A DNA stretch of 64,000 nucleotides from an uncultured Flavobacteriaceae bacterium (GTDB lineage: Bacteria; Bacteroidota; Bacteroidia; Flavobacteriales; Flavobacteriaceae), in assembly GCA_947494695.1 (NCBI GenBank), contig CANLWB010000004.1, forward strand, positions 248,001 to 312,000. The letters are read 5' to 3'. Shown in pieces: positions 8,723 to 17,248 of the stretch (position 1 is its first letter; every line of letters begins with the position of its first letter). The notes beneath the pieces were generated by a model. The model made no database searches. It was not told the origin of the DNA and saw only the letters and a list, made by a program, of their open reading frames with translations. The position numbers and the translations under genes were made by a program.

Positions 8723-9484
8723 TTATTTTTTTGTAAGTATAAAAAGGCTGTCGGGTAATGTTTCATTTACCTCAAAATCATCCCAGAAAATCTCATTAGT
8801 CAGCTTGTTGTTGTAAAAAAGAGATACTTTACCAGACTGCAACCAGCTGTATTTTTCTTTTTTGAAAAAATCTGAATATATCCGATGATGCCATCCCTTG
8901 GGAGTTTGAAAGGCTACTTTTAAAATTTTATAGTCTTCTTTTGCAATACCAAAAAACGTTTCTCCTTTATTGGGATCAATAACTTTTATGTGGTGCACGG
9001 GTTTATTAGAAATCGTGTCGTCTGGCATTAATTCTAGTTGATATCCCTGGTCTAATGCATGTCTAATAACACCAAAACCAAAATTAGATGCCCAATTTTT
9101 ATCTGCGCTGGATTGTTCTTGTTTACCCGTTAAATCATAAGTGTTTTTACCATCAAACGTTATTATAAATGCGGGGTTACCGTTTTTAAAAGATTCAATT
9201 CTAACTTTACCGTTAGCAGTATGGGCATTCTCTTTAGTGTTTTCAAAAACCCGCCACATATTGTGCTTTTCATGTATAACGGGACCGTCATAGTAGAAAA
9301 CACCGTGCCCTTTTAATGTTAAACTATGAGGCCTACGCCAAAATGCTCCACCTGCTTTTTCATGGGCTTTCTTTATGATATATTTTGCCGAAATCGCTTT
9401 ATTTTCCTTCTCCCTTTTCTTCTTAGGACTAGCACAATTGCACAAGAAAATAAGAGAAGTTAGGCATGCTAAAGTTGTTTTCAT
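8723..9484 (-). CDS. lipoprotein of unknown function, LolA/LolB-like appearance
   Basis: This 253-aa protein starts with a lipoprotein signal peptide whose lipobox ends at C17 (FLCNCAS). The rest is beta-rich with alternating strands (SLTLKGHGVFYY, FIITFDGKNTYDLTG, VHHIKVIDPNKGETFF, KVAFQTPKGWHHRIYSDF), the look of LolA/LolB-type half-barrels that carry hydrophobic ligands between membranes. I do not recognise a named family with certainty. It sits between a CpeT-like gene and the CurA-like reductase in one operon, so ligand handling in the periplasm or at the outer membrane is a guess. Confidence 0.6.
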   Translation of the reverse strand: MKTTLACLTSLIFLCNCASPKKKREKENKAISAKYIIKKAHEKAGGAFWRRPHSLTLKGHGVFYYDGPVIHEKHNMWRVFENTKENAHTANGKVRIESFKNGNPAFIITFDGKNTYDLTGKQEQSSADKNWASNFGFGVIRHALDQGYQLELMPDDTISNKPVHHIKVIDPNKGETFFGIAKEDYKILKVAFQTPKGWHHRIYSDFFKKEKYSWLQSGKVSLFYNNKLTNEIFWDDFEVNETLPDSLFILTKK

Positions 9485-9495
9485 GTTTGTAGTGT

Positions 9496-10209
9496 TTAGT
9501 TATCGCAATCTTTTTCTTTTAAATTTATGGTAGGTCCCTTGTCGTTTACTCCAAAAACCAGGTTACCATTTTTATCTACAGCCGTATCGTCCAATAAAAG
9601 CGCATCTTTTCTTAATATTAAAGTTTCATTTAAATATACCTGAGTGTTGAATTTTTTAGAAAAATAACTACAGGCATTAGGTTTAAGATAACCTTCAAAT
9701 TGGTTATTTTTCTTTTTCCAAAACACATCGCAACCAGGTTTTAAAAAGAAATCATCTTTACTTAGAGTTTTTAAAATTAAAGGTTCAAGGTGTAGGCCAA
9801 TGAGTTTATCGGGGTTTTTAGGCGTGTAAATCGTTAATCTTATGGCTTGTTCTTCTTCATCTATGGTGAATGCATAAATACGCTGTCTGTAAATATCATT
9901 TAAATTGTAGTGTTGCGATTGTTGTGCATATAAAAGTCTGCCAGGAATAAAATCAATCTTAACTGGTAAGAAGATATGATGTGTTTGCCTGTGACGTCTT
10001 TCTTGCGGAAGATCATTAACAGCTTCTTTGTACACCTGCTGGTGATTATCGTATTCGCCGGGAAACCATTCCAGTAGTTCTATAAGATCTTTTTCAAGTG
10101 ATGCATATGTTGCCTTTTTTTCTTCTTGCGCGTTTACTTTTATGCCAGCTAAAATTATGAATATTAGAGCATACAGTAATAAGAAGGTTTGCCTTATATT
10201 TTTCTTCAT
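9496..10209 (-). CDS. exported CpeT/CpcT-like protein (bilin lyase fold)
   Basis: At 237 aa it has a signal peptide ending near NAQEEK. The mature part follows the CpeT/CpcT plan: LLEWFPGEYDNHQQ, YAQQSQHYN, DIYRQRIYAF, PGCDVFWKKKNNQFEGYL, ALLLDDTAVDKNGNLVFG. In cyanobacteria and cryptophyte/red algal systems CpcT attaches phycobilin to Cys of phycobiliproteins. No phycobiliprotein is expected in this organism, so this exported relative more likely binds or processes a bilin-like or other ligand. Its start overlaps the MFS stop by four bases (ATGA). Confidence 0.78.
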   Translation of the reverse strand: MKKNIRQTFLLLYALIFIILAGIKVNAQEEKKATYASLEKDLIELLEWFPGEYDNHQQVYKEAVNDLPQERRHRQTHHIFLPVKIDFIPGRLLYAQQSQHYNLNDIYRQRIYAFTIDEEEQAIRLTIYTPKNPDKLIGLHLEPLILKTLSKDDFFLKPGCDVFWKKKNNQFEGYLKPNACSYFSKKFNTQVYLNETLILRKDALLLDDTAVDKNGNLVFGVNDKGPTINLKEKDCDN

Positions 10210-11456
10210 GTTTTTATCAATTTAATTTTAGGTATTAATACCATGACAATGCTGGCTGAAACAATATGCAAAAGCGCTACAATAATGAAAACAGGAGCAT
10301 AGGAGATCTCATCGACCAACCAGCCTATAAAAGGAGTGAATAGCATAGCACCAAAACTTCCGGCAGAACCGGATATCCCCCAAACAGAAGCGGCATCTTT
10401 TTTAGAAAATAAATCTATGGGCAAGGTAAATAATGCAGATTGTTTAAACTGAGTAGCAAAAAGGGCAAAACTAATTAAGCCTATGGCCCAGTATGGAGAT
10501 GTGGTGTTAAGGCAGCCTAAAACAGGAAGTACGAGTATGGCTCCAATCCAAATAATCCATTTTCTGGATGCATTTATGGATAATCCTTTTTTTATAAGTT
10601 TGGTTCCAGACCAACCTCCCATAAAACTCCCAATGTCTGAAAGTACAAAAGGAATCCAGGCAAATAGACCAATTTCAACCAAGCTAAATCCTTTTTCATC
10701 GGTCAGATAGGAGGGAAGCCAGAATACAAAAAAGTAAAAAACGCCATCTGAAACGAATCGAGATAATGCCACACCCCAAACTTCTTTATGTTTAAAATAA
10801 TGAAGCCATGGTGTTTTGGGGTGTTGCATTCCACCATTGCTTTCTTTTGAAATAAGGTTTAATTCTTCTTTAGATATTTTAGGATGCTTTTTGGGGACAT
10901 GATATATTTTTTGCCACAAAATCAACCATAAAAAGCCTATAGCACCCGTTATAACAAAAGCCATTTTCCATCCAAAAGATAGGATTAACCAGGCCATGAG
11001 TGGTGGTGCTATTATGGCGCCCATCCCAGGCCCCATGTTTAATATTCCAACGGCTTTACTACGTTCACTTTTAGGAAACCATTCTGAAATTACTTTCATA
11101 GCGGTAGGATAGTTTGCGGCTTCTCCAATCCCCAATAAAAACCTAAAAAGGCCTAAACTAGTAAACCCTCGACTAAAGGCATGCAGCATATTTGCCACAG
11201 ACCACCAAATTACAGCGATGCTAAAACTCTTTTTAGTGCCAATTCTATCAATAATAGGGCCTGAAACGAGTTGCATAATGGCATAAGCCAATAAAAAGAG
11301 ACTTACAATCCAGCCATATTGCTCATTAGAAAGCTGAAGATCTTTTTTAATTATAGGGGCTGCCACAGACAATGCCTGACGATCAATGTAATTAACAGTC
11401 GTCGCCAAAAAAATCGTACCTACAATGTACCACCTTAAATTAGTTTTAGTCGCCAT
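10206..11456 (-). CDS. MFS transporter, ACS/hexuronate-type anion symporter
   Basis: Start taken at ATG 11456 (MATKTNLRWY, 416 aa); an upstream in-frame ATG at 11507 adds 17 residues not typical of the family. Twelve hydrophobic segments and the motifs NYIDRQALSVAAP, GPIIDRIGTKKSF and RFLLGIGEAANYPTAMK match the anion:cation symporter branch of MFS, which carries sugar acids, phthalate-like and other organic anions. It heads the leftward operon with the CpeT-like protein and two reductases, and probably takes up an acidic substrate or intermediate across the inner membrane. Confidence 0.83.
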   Translation of the reverse strand: MATKTNLRWYIVGTIFLATTVNYIDRQALSVAAPIIKKDLQLSNEQYGWIVSLFLLAYAIMQLVSGPIIDRIGTKKSFSIAVIWWSVANMLHAFSRGFTSLGLFRFLLGIGEAANYPTAMKVISEWFPKSERSKAVGILNMGPGMGAIIAPPLMAWLILSFGWKMAFVITGAIGFLWLILWQKIYHVPKKHPKISKEELNLISKESNGGMQHPKTPWLHYFKHKEVWGVALSRFVSDGVFYFFVFWLPSYLTDEKGFSLVEIGLFAWIPFVLSDIGSFMGGWSGTKLIKKGLSINASRKWIIWIGAILVLPVLGCLNTTSPYWAIGLISFALFATQFKQSALFTLPIDLFSKKDAASVWGISGSAGSFGAMLFTPFIGWLVDEISYAPVFIIVALLHIVSASIVMVLIPKIKLIKT

Positions 11457-11507
11457 GTGTTTATTAATAGGTATTTGTTTAAGACTAAACCTGTAAGCAA
11501 AAGCCAA

Positions 11508-11528
11508 TTTGTATAGTCATTATACAAA
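11508..11528. promoter_or_regulatory. inverted repeat TTTGTATA-N5-TATACAAA upstream of MFS operon
   Basis: A perfect 8-bp inverted repeat with a 5-bp spacer lies 52 bases upstream of the MFS start at 11456. This operon lacks the RTTAAY operator, so the repeat is a candidate separate control site. It also abuts the terminator at 11525-11559, so it may only be part of that structure. Confidence 0.3.
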
Positions 11529-11559
11529 AAAGAATGGCCTATAATAGTACCATTCTTTT
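11525..11559 (-). terminator. rho-independent terminator after DUF1838 gene
   Basis: On the minus strand the arms AAAAGAATGG (from 11559) and CCATTCTTTT pair perfectly over ten bases and run into a T-rich tract. It lies 44 bases past the DUF1838 stop and separates that unit from the MFS operon. Confidence 0.75.
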
Positions 11560-11602
11560 AAGGCTAAAAATCAGTTAGTTATTAGTTAGAGTGTTATTTA
11601 AC

Positions 11603-12511
11603 TTATTTCTGTGTACTTACTTTTTTAAAATAGGTCCAACTAGTTTCATTTGGTGATGAATACGTTGTTGGAGCGTGTCTATATTCTGGGTTTTTGGCCA
11701 AAACGTATTCTGTTAATACTTTTGGCATGTTATTATAATTGGGTTCCATGAGTTTGTATCCTGCTCCCTGGTAAACCATATTCCCCGGTCGTTGTGCCAT
11801 TTTCATCCAAGGTAACCATGGCCCTAAACGCGTCCAGGAAATGGTACATGGAATACTAACCTGATTGGGATCATTCATCGCTTTTTCAGAGAAAAAAAAC
11901 TGAAATAATTCTGCTGCTTCATAGTCATCAGACTGTGAGTTTTCTGGAAAATCTTTAATAGGTAAAGGCGAAGGGTACTTCAAAAAGATATCGGCATTCA
12001 TACAAATTTGGTCATCTCCAAATTTTTGATGCGGTATGCCCCATTTACCGTACTTACTTTCCAGTGCTGCTTTTTGATTTACTGGAGAATTCCAAACATG
12101 AACGACATCGACTGTTTCACCTGTATAAGGGTTGTCATATGTTTCCAATACTTCACCTGTTTTTAAATCTGTATACAACAGGACTTCATTGGTTAATAAG
12201 GTATATTTGTTTTCATCAGTTTTAATATATTTACCAATATTATACATTTCAAAGCCCATTAGGGGTTTGTCTCTTTCTCCATCAACAAAACCATAAATTT
12301 TACCGTTGGCGTAGAAAATAACTTCTTCGCCATCTTTTAGAGACCCTCTCACTTTTATAAAAGCGGTCATATTATCTACCGGTTTATCTAAATCCAGATT
12401 TAGGGATTTAGGTGTTTGAGCTAATTCAGTTGAATTATGTTCTGCGCGTTCTTTACAAGAAAAGGTTAGAGATATTATTAGAAGTAAAAAGATTGATGAA
12501 AATGTCTTCAT
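11603..12511 (-). CDS. DUF1838-family lipoprotein
   Basis: This is a 302-aa member of DUF1838, a family with no assigned biochemical role. It has a lipoprotein signal with lipobox C19 (SLTFSCKER). Features shared with the other two copies here (44241, 46234) are an N-terminal ...IKVRGSL..GE/YANGKIYG block, TGEVLETYDNPYTGETVDVVHVWNSPVN, a central CTISWTRLGPWLPWMKMAQRPG and a C-terminal ETSWTYFKK. The repeated pattern of a weighed-in ligand site with many Trp and Tyr suggests binding or modification of an aromatic or flat molecule, but this is inference. It follows the TonB receptor gene across a 195-bp gap holding a hairpin. Confidence 0.8.
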   Translation of the reverse strand: MKTFSSIFLLLIISLTFSCKERAEHNSTELAQTPKSLNLDLDKPVDNMTAFIKVRGSLKDGEEVIFYANGKIYGFVDGERDKPLMGFEMYNIGKYIKTDENKYTLLTNEVLLYTDLKTGEVLETYDNPYTGETVDVVHVWNSPVNQKAALESKYGKWGIPHQKFGDDQICMNADIFLKYPSPLPIKDFPENSQSDDYEAAELFQFFFSEKAMNDPNQVSIPCTISWTRLGPWLPWMKMAQRPGNMVYQGAGYKLMEPNYNNMPKVLTEYVLAKNPEYRHAPTTYSSPNETSWTYFKKVSTQK

Positions 12512-12620
12512 GAGTTTTGTTTTAGGGATTTATGTAATTAAGTTTAATAAAGTTCTAGTCAAAAGAGCATAAAAGTTTAGGCTGTATTGTTTATTTGGAG
12601 ATCAATGCAGCTTTTAAGAA

Positions 12621-12658
12621 GATAATAGCAGAAGAATAGAGATTCTCCTGCTATTATC
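12621..12658. terminator. strong hairpin between TonB receptor and DUF1838 genes
   Basis: GATAATAGCAG at 12621-12631 pairs with CTGCTATTATC at 12648-12658, and the inner bases extend the stem with one mismatch. The flanking T tract is weak in both directions. It may terminate or attenuate the receptor transcript, or stabilise its 3' end. Confidence 0.5.
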
Positions 12659-12706
12659 AAGTCAAAACACTTAACGATTGACTTTTGAATATATCATCTA
12701 TGGTGT

Positions 12707-15325
12707 TTAGAAACTATATCCTACAGTAAATAATACTCTTTTTGGGTTTTGGAATGTTGACCAGGCTAAACGTCCAGTTGGATCTGGATTGTTTTGTCTT
12801 TCCAATAATACACTATCATCACCACTAGATACGAATAAATCTTGTGGGCTCTCACCATCAAAAATATTTTTAACTCTCAAGCTTAATTTTAGTTCATTAT
12901 CATCCATAGGGAAAGTAATGTAAGCTCCAAAATTATAGATTGAAAGGTCTGGTTTGTCATAAAGATTGAAAATATCTGCATAAGCACCAGTATAGGTGAA
13001 ACCACCAAAATCTACACCCCATCTATCAGCTCTATAACCAATATTAAAGTTGTAAATATTTTTTGGAGTTTCTTGAACTTGAAGTCCTCCAACGTCAATG
13101 GCAGTTCCATTTTCTACAGCTGTTAAACCAAACAAATTATTCAAGTCTGCATTAACGTCACCAGAACTATTTGTACTTAAAGGAACAATAAAGTCTACAT
13201 ATTCAGAGTTTTGGCGTGTATAACTAGCTCTTACTAAAAGTCCTCTTATTGCTTTAGGCTCATATGATAAAGCTATTTCTGTACCTATAATTTTGTTTGA
13301 TCCTGCTGGTCTTAAAAGAAATTCTGCAAGGTCGGCATCAAATATACTAGCTACTCTATTGTTGATTCTTGTACTAAAAAATGTAGCATCAACGGTTAAA
13401 TCACCAAGGCCTGCTCTGTAACCAATTTCAAAATTATTAATGACTTCATTTTCTTCTGGAGCTTCTTGATTTACATTAGTAACTGAAGGTAAAGAGAAAG
13501 CTCTTAAGAAATTAGCATAAATGGCTGAAGATTCTCCTAATAAATAATTAGCACCTACAGAACCAGATAAGTCATTAAATTTAACTTCATTTTCAACAAT
13601 TGTAGCAGGGTCATAATCTATGTTTCTAGTACGTATTTCGTCTGGATTGTTTGAAAAAGTTCCTGTTAACCAATCATAGCGTAATGCTAAATTTATACTT
13701 AACTTTTCATTAATTACCATTTCGTCTCCAAAGAAGAGCGCTGTACTTGTTTCTTTTCTATTAGATGTTGTACCAGAAATAGAAAAAGTATTTGATAACG
13801 GAGATGGTGGACCAAAAAAGCCTCCAAAGAAACTTGGTCTTGGACTAACACTAGATCTATATAAGTAATTTAAACCTAATCGATCACGATCTGAATCTCC
13901 AAAATAGAAACCAAAACTAATATTATGATCGACGTTGTCTCCATCAATAAATTTAGATAATCTGGTTTCAGAAATAATATCTCTTACTTGACCTTTTGCA
14001 CCAGATTGAAATCTTAATATATTACTTTCTGCTGTAAAAAATCCAGTTAAACCTATTTCATTAATATCATCAAAGTTAAGGTCTTGATATTTAAATTTTT
14101 GATTGAATGACCAACCACTTCCCAGGTCAAATGTAGCATCAATACCTATATGTCCTCCTGAAACTTCCTCTCTGTTATCTGCTGGATTATTAAGAATTCT
14201 ATTGCCATTAACGTCCAGTACTGGTTGACCACCAGCTGCCGCAAAAGCACTAGGGTTGTCTAGAGCGCTTGGGTCGTTATAAAAAGTGTTATAGGTACTC
14301 CAACCTTCGGCAATTTTATTAGTTGAAAGATCGTAGACGGCATCGGTTACGTTCTGAAATTGGTTATTTAAATAACCACCATAAAAACGAATTTTAGTAT
14401 TATCTGAAATTAACCAATCGAAATTAGCTCGTATTTGTGCTCCTACATCTTTATTGGCCTGTTCTTTTCTACCGGAATCGTTAATAACATAACCACCTAT
14501 ATTGTAACGTAATTTATCATTTACAGGACCATTAAAATTAATATCGGCTCTATAATCAACGTCCCCATCATATTGGTGTCCTTCACCAGATACATTGTTA
14601 TATTTTGTAAAGGAAATTTCACCTCCATGCTCTTCGCCACCTGTACGAGAGATAATATTTACAGCACCTGCTGCGGCTGCTCTACCAAATAATGTTGCAG
14701 CGGCACCTCTTACAACCTCAATACGTTCTACATTTGGATCGATACCGTAAAATTCCTGAGTACCTGCAGATAAGTTTGACGTGTTAGATGCAGGTAAACC
14801 ATCTATTAAAGTGGTCGTATAAACGTTTCCTCCGGGGAAACCTCTAATCCGGAACGTTCCTTTTCTACCTGAAGAATTATCTACGGTAATCCCTGGTGTA
14901 TTCTCGATAGCTTCAGTAAAAGATTCTGGTTTTATAAGATTCATTTCAGCAGGACTAATGCTATTGATAGCAGTAGTTGCCTGTAGTTTTCTTACAGGTT
15001 TTCTTGAAGATGAGATTATAACTTGATCCAGTTCTCCAACACTAGGTTCCATAATAACATTAACAGTTTTTCCGGAAACGGTTATTCGTTGTGTAATGTA
15101 TCCTATATAAGAAAAGGATAGCACATCTCCGGAAGAGGCATTAATACTAAATTTTCCATCGAAATCGGTTACTGCTCCGTTATTGGTTCCTTTTACAATA
15201 ATATTTGCTCCAGCGATTGGAGTGTTGGAATCATCAGTTACTTTTCCTGTAACGGTTTGAGCAAAAGCTCCCGTTAGACTGAAAAATAAACCGATTAAGC
15301 AGACAAAATTTAAGATTTTTTTCAT
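12707..15325 (-). CDS. TonB-dependent outer-membrane receptor
   Basis: At 872 aa it has a signal peptide (GAFAQ), a carboxypeptidase-regulatory-like domain (VTGKVTDDSNTPIAGANIIVKG, residues about 24-100), a plug domain with RIRGFPGGN, LIDGLPAS and VEVVRGAAATLFGRAAAAGAVNIIS, and a 22-strand barrel ending in aromatic Phe (TVGYSF). No SusD-like partner is next to it, so it is a simple TonB receptor, as for siderophores, cobalamin, heme or other small ligands, not a SusC glycan importer. Operator B lies 122 bases upstream, so it is probably the outer-membrane port for the island's substrate. Confidence 0.93.
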   Translation of the reverse strand: MKKILNFVCLIGLFFSLTGAFAQTVTGKVTDDSNTPIAGANIIVKGTNNGAVTDFDGKFSINASSGDVLSFSYIGYITQRITVSGKTVNVIMEPSVGELDQVIISSSRKPVRKLQATTAINSISPAEMNLIKPESFTEAIENTPGITVDNSSGRKGTFRIRGFPGGNVYTTTLIDGLPASNTSNLSAGTQEFYGIDPNVERIEVVRGAAATLFGRAAAAGAVNIISRTGGEEHGGEISFTKYNNVSGEGHQYDGDVDYRADINFNGPVNDKLRYNIGGYVINDSGRKEQANKDVGAQIRANFDWLISDNTKIRFYGGYLNNQFQNVTDAVYDLSTNKIAEGWSTYNTFYNDPSALDNPSAFAAAGGQPVLDVNGNRILNNPADNREEVSGGHIGIDATFDLGSGWSFNQKFKYQDLNFDDINEIGLTGFFTAESNILRFQSGAKGQVRDIISETRLSKFIDGDNVDHNISFGFYFGDSDRDRLGLNYLYRSSVSPRPSFFGGFFGPPSPLSNTFSISGTTSNRKETSTALFFGDEMVINEKLSINLALRYDWLTGTFSNNPDEIRTRNIDYDPATIVENEVKFNDLSGSVGANYLLGESSAIYANFLRAFSLPSVTNVNQEAPEENEVINNFEIGYRAGLGDLTVDATFFSTRINNRVASIFDADLAEFLLRPAGSNKIIGTEIALSYEPKAIRGLLVRASYTRQNSEYVDFIVPLSTNSSGDVNADLNNLFGLTAVENGTAIDVGGLQVQETPKNIYNFNIGYRADRWGVDFGGFTYTGAYADIFNLYDKPDLSIYNFGAYITFPMDDNELKLSLRVKNIFDGESPQDLFVSSGDDSVLLERQNNPDPTGRLAWSTFQNPKRVLFTVGYSF

Positions 15326-15446
15326 TTTTTTAAGTTTTAGTCTCTGATTTACAGTGTTTGTTAATTAGTTTTAAGTTGTTTGTTATCAATACATTATAGG
15401 TTAATTCTTGATTTCTGAGGGGAAGAATATTTTTTAAATATAATGA

Positions 15447-15475
15447 TTAATAATGTTAATTGTTAACTAAATTAA
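15447..15475. promoter_or_regulatory. operator B, tandem TTAAYnnnRTTAA palindromes
   Basis: TTAA at 15447, 15456, 15463 and 15472 gives the same 0/9/16/25 layout as operator A. On the minus strand TATATTTA at 15442-15435 is a possible -7 element for the TonB receptor gene, only four bases from the operator edge. The 15326-15741 intergenic region otherwise holds the cytochrome operon terminator and no gene. Confidence 0.7.
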
Positions 15476-15671
15476 CTATTTTTTTTCAAAAAAGCAATAT
15501 TAATATAATTTTTGACCGAAAAAAATGATCATTAGGCTATTAAAGTAGTAAATTCCTACAAGTTTATAGTTGTATTTTCGTTTTTTTAGATTAATTTTTT
15601 TTATTAATCTGTTATAGGTTAATTGTTTGAGTTTTTAACAAAGTGTTGAGACGGATCGTATTTGGGGTTAA

Positions 15672-15712
15672 CAAAAAAAAGAGGCCTAAAAAGATGTAAA
15701 CTTTTTAGACCT
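15672..15712 (-). terminator. rho-independent terminator of the cytochrome c operon
   Basis: On the minus strand, AGGTCTAAAAAG (from 15712) pairs with CTTTTTAGGCCT with one mismatch, loop of seven, followed by a run of T (A-run 15672-15680 on the plus strand). It lies 30 bases past the cytochrome stop. Confidence 0.8.
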
Positions 15713-15741
15713 TTCCAAACAAAAGTAGAAAACAAAGGAAA

Positions 15742-16215
15742 CTACTTACTCGTTTCGTTTTTTAAATACTTAATTAAAGCATCCTGTTGTTCTTTTTTGG
15801 TTATACCAATAAAGGCCATGGTTGTTCCTGGAACATACTCTGATGGTTTTTCTAACCAGTTGCGTATATGGTTTTCATCCCAGACTATATTTGACGTTTT
15901 AAGGGCATTAGAGTAAATAAACCCTTTATAGGTACCGGCCTTTCTTCCAAAAACACCATGCAAGTTTGGACCAACTTTGTTAGGCTCTCCTTTTTTTAGA
16001 TTATGGCAGGCTGCACATTGTATAAATAGTTTAGCTCCTATGGAACGTTTTTTTACAGGTTCTTTTTCTTTTTTCTCTTTATCAGGTTGAACAATGTCTT
16101 CATAAATAGAGGTTTCCTTTTTCTCAGTTTTGTTTGCACATGACAGTATAAAGAACATTAATAGTATACATATACCAGTAAAGTTTATGTGTTTTGTGTT
16201 AAGTAGTTCTTTCAT
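15742..16215 (-). CDS. c-type cytochrome lipoprotein (class I, c-550/c-552 like)
   Basis: Start taken at ATG 16215 (157 aa), since the longer frame to 16257 would overlap the CpeT-like gene. It has a hydrophobic leader with lipobox C26 (FFILSCANK), a charged linker, then a heme-c site CAACH (C67, C70, H71), the VGPNLHGVFGRKAG block and the axial Met M133 in GTTMAF. It is an electron carrier anchored on the periplasmic side. As the last gene after the SUMF1-like, flavin oxidase and CpeT-like genes, it may take electrons from the exported oxidase. Confidence 0.9.
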   Translation of the reverse strand: MKELLNTKHINFTGICILLMFFILSCANKTEKKETSIYEDIVQPDKEKKEKEPVKKRSIGAKLFIQCAACHNLKKGEPNKVGPNLHGVFGRKAGTYKGFIYSNALKTSNIVWDENHIRNWLEKPSEYVPGTTMAFIGITKKEQQDALIKYLKNETSK

Positions 16216-16234
16216 TTTATAAAGTTTACCTCGT

Positions 16235-17236
16235 TTATTTGGTTTTATTACAAACACAGGATGCCCATCCCATTTGAAATCCTGTTTTTTGGGGACTTGG
16301 TTCAGACAATATGATGGCCTTTGAGGCTAACTGCCCTTTTTCTTTAAATCTCAACATGAAAAAGTCTGATCCTTCCTTATAAAAAGGATATTGTTTTTCT
16401 CGCAATTGAATACCATAGGTTTTACCGTCAATAGGATTGTCAAACCATTTTATCCCCCCTTGATTATGAATACGAATATTGTTAAACCTTTTATCTTTTT
16501 CGGTTGGCATGTAATAAGCTTTTTCATGAAAGGCTACATTACAATTGTAATAGGTAACTTTTCTCATTTTGTGAGGAATGTTGTTAGGGTGTCCTTTATA
16601 AAAAGAATCGTCTTTAGTCAAAAATGTTCTATCTACCCGCCAGTATTGATTTTCAGAGATAATCATATCATGAACAGAATATCTTTTTAATTCATCTTTA
16701 CCAAATTGACAAGCTTTAGCTTTCATGCTGCCATGATATTGTTCTCCCATTCTTTTGAAAAAGACATTACAACCATCTAGCCCAAATAGGTTCTCTTTGT
16801 TAAATCCGTTAAATATTTCGGGGTTTTTATAAGCGCCTAAGTATTTTTTAGAATCTCTTAAAAAATAGAGTTCCATTTCAATAGTTTCCTCGGGAGCATT
16901 ACTTTTAAAAGAAACGATTCTTTGGCGACCAACATTTGCGGGGTCATCATTAGTATATTCTTCTATATAAAACACATATTCACCAATATCTTTTGCATCA
17001 ATACGGATGTGGATGGTATGAATACGTTCATGTTTTTCTTGTTCTTTCCCAGTCCAACTTCCTCGATTTTCAAACCATAGTTGTGAATCATTATCGAAAG
17101 CACCTTCAAACCAGTTGGCTAATAAAACAAGATCTCTGGCATTGGGATCATTTTTTTGAGCAAACAATGTTGTTGAAACCAATGAACCGCTCAAAATTAA
17201 AAAAAGATAAAATGTTGTTTTTTTAGAGTGTAACAT
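16235..17236 (-). CDS. exported CpeT-like protein with C-terminal extension
   Basis: At 333 aa it has a signal peptide (LVSTTLFAQ) and a CpeT/CpcT-like domain over roughly residues 30-215: LLANWFEGAFDNDSQ, VFYIEEYTNDDPANVGRQRIVSF, LDGCNVFFKRMGEQYHGSM, WRVDRTFLT. A further segment of about 110 residues follows, with IHNQGG, YGIQLREKQYPFY and a Cys-rich end GFQMGWASCVC. The same extension occurs in the CpeT-like protein at 43162. It is placed 12 bases after the flavin oxidase gene. It may bind the chromophore that the oxidase or cytochrome acts on; that is inference. Confidence 0.72.
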   Translation of the reverse strand: MLHSKKTTFYLFLILSGSLVSTTLFAQKNDPNARDLVLLANWFEGAFDNDSQLWFENRGSWTGKEQEKHERIHTIHIRIDAKDIGEYVFYIEEYTNDDPANVGRQRIVSFKSNAPEETIEMELYFLRDSKKYLGAYKNPEIFNGFNKENLFGLDGCNVFFKRMGEQYHGSMKAKACQFGKDELKRYSVHDMIISENQYWRVDRTFLTKDDSFYKGHPNNIPHKMRKVTYYNCNVAFHEKAYYMPTEKDKRFNNIRIHNQGGIKWFDNPIDGKTYGIQLREKQYPFYKEGSDFFMLRFKEKGQLASKAIILSEPSPQKTGFQMGWASCVCNKTK

Positions 17237-17248
17237 AATTTATCATTT

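Noticed and set aside
12707-15325. SusC-type glycan importer
   Set aside because: No SusD partner and no glycoside hydrolases or lyases in the window.
15662-15916. Plus-strand frame across the cytochrome c terminator
   Set aside because: It overlaps a terminator and the antisense of the cytochrome gene.
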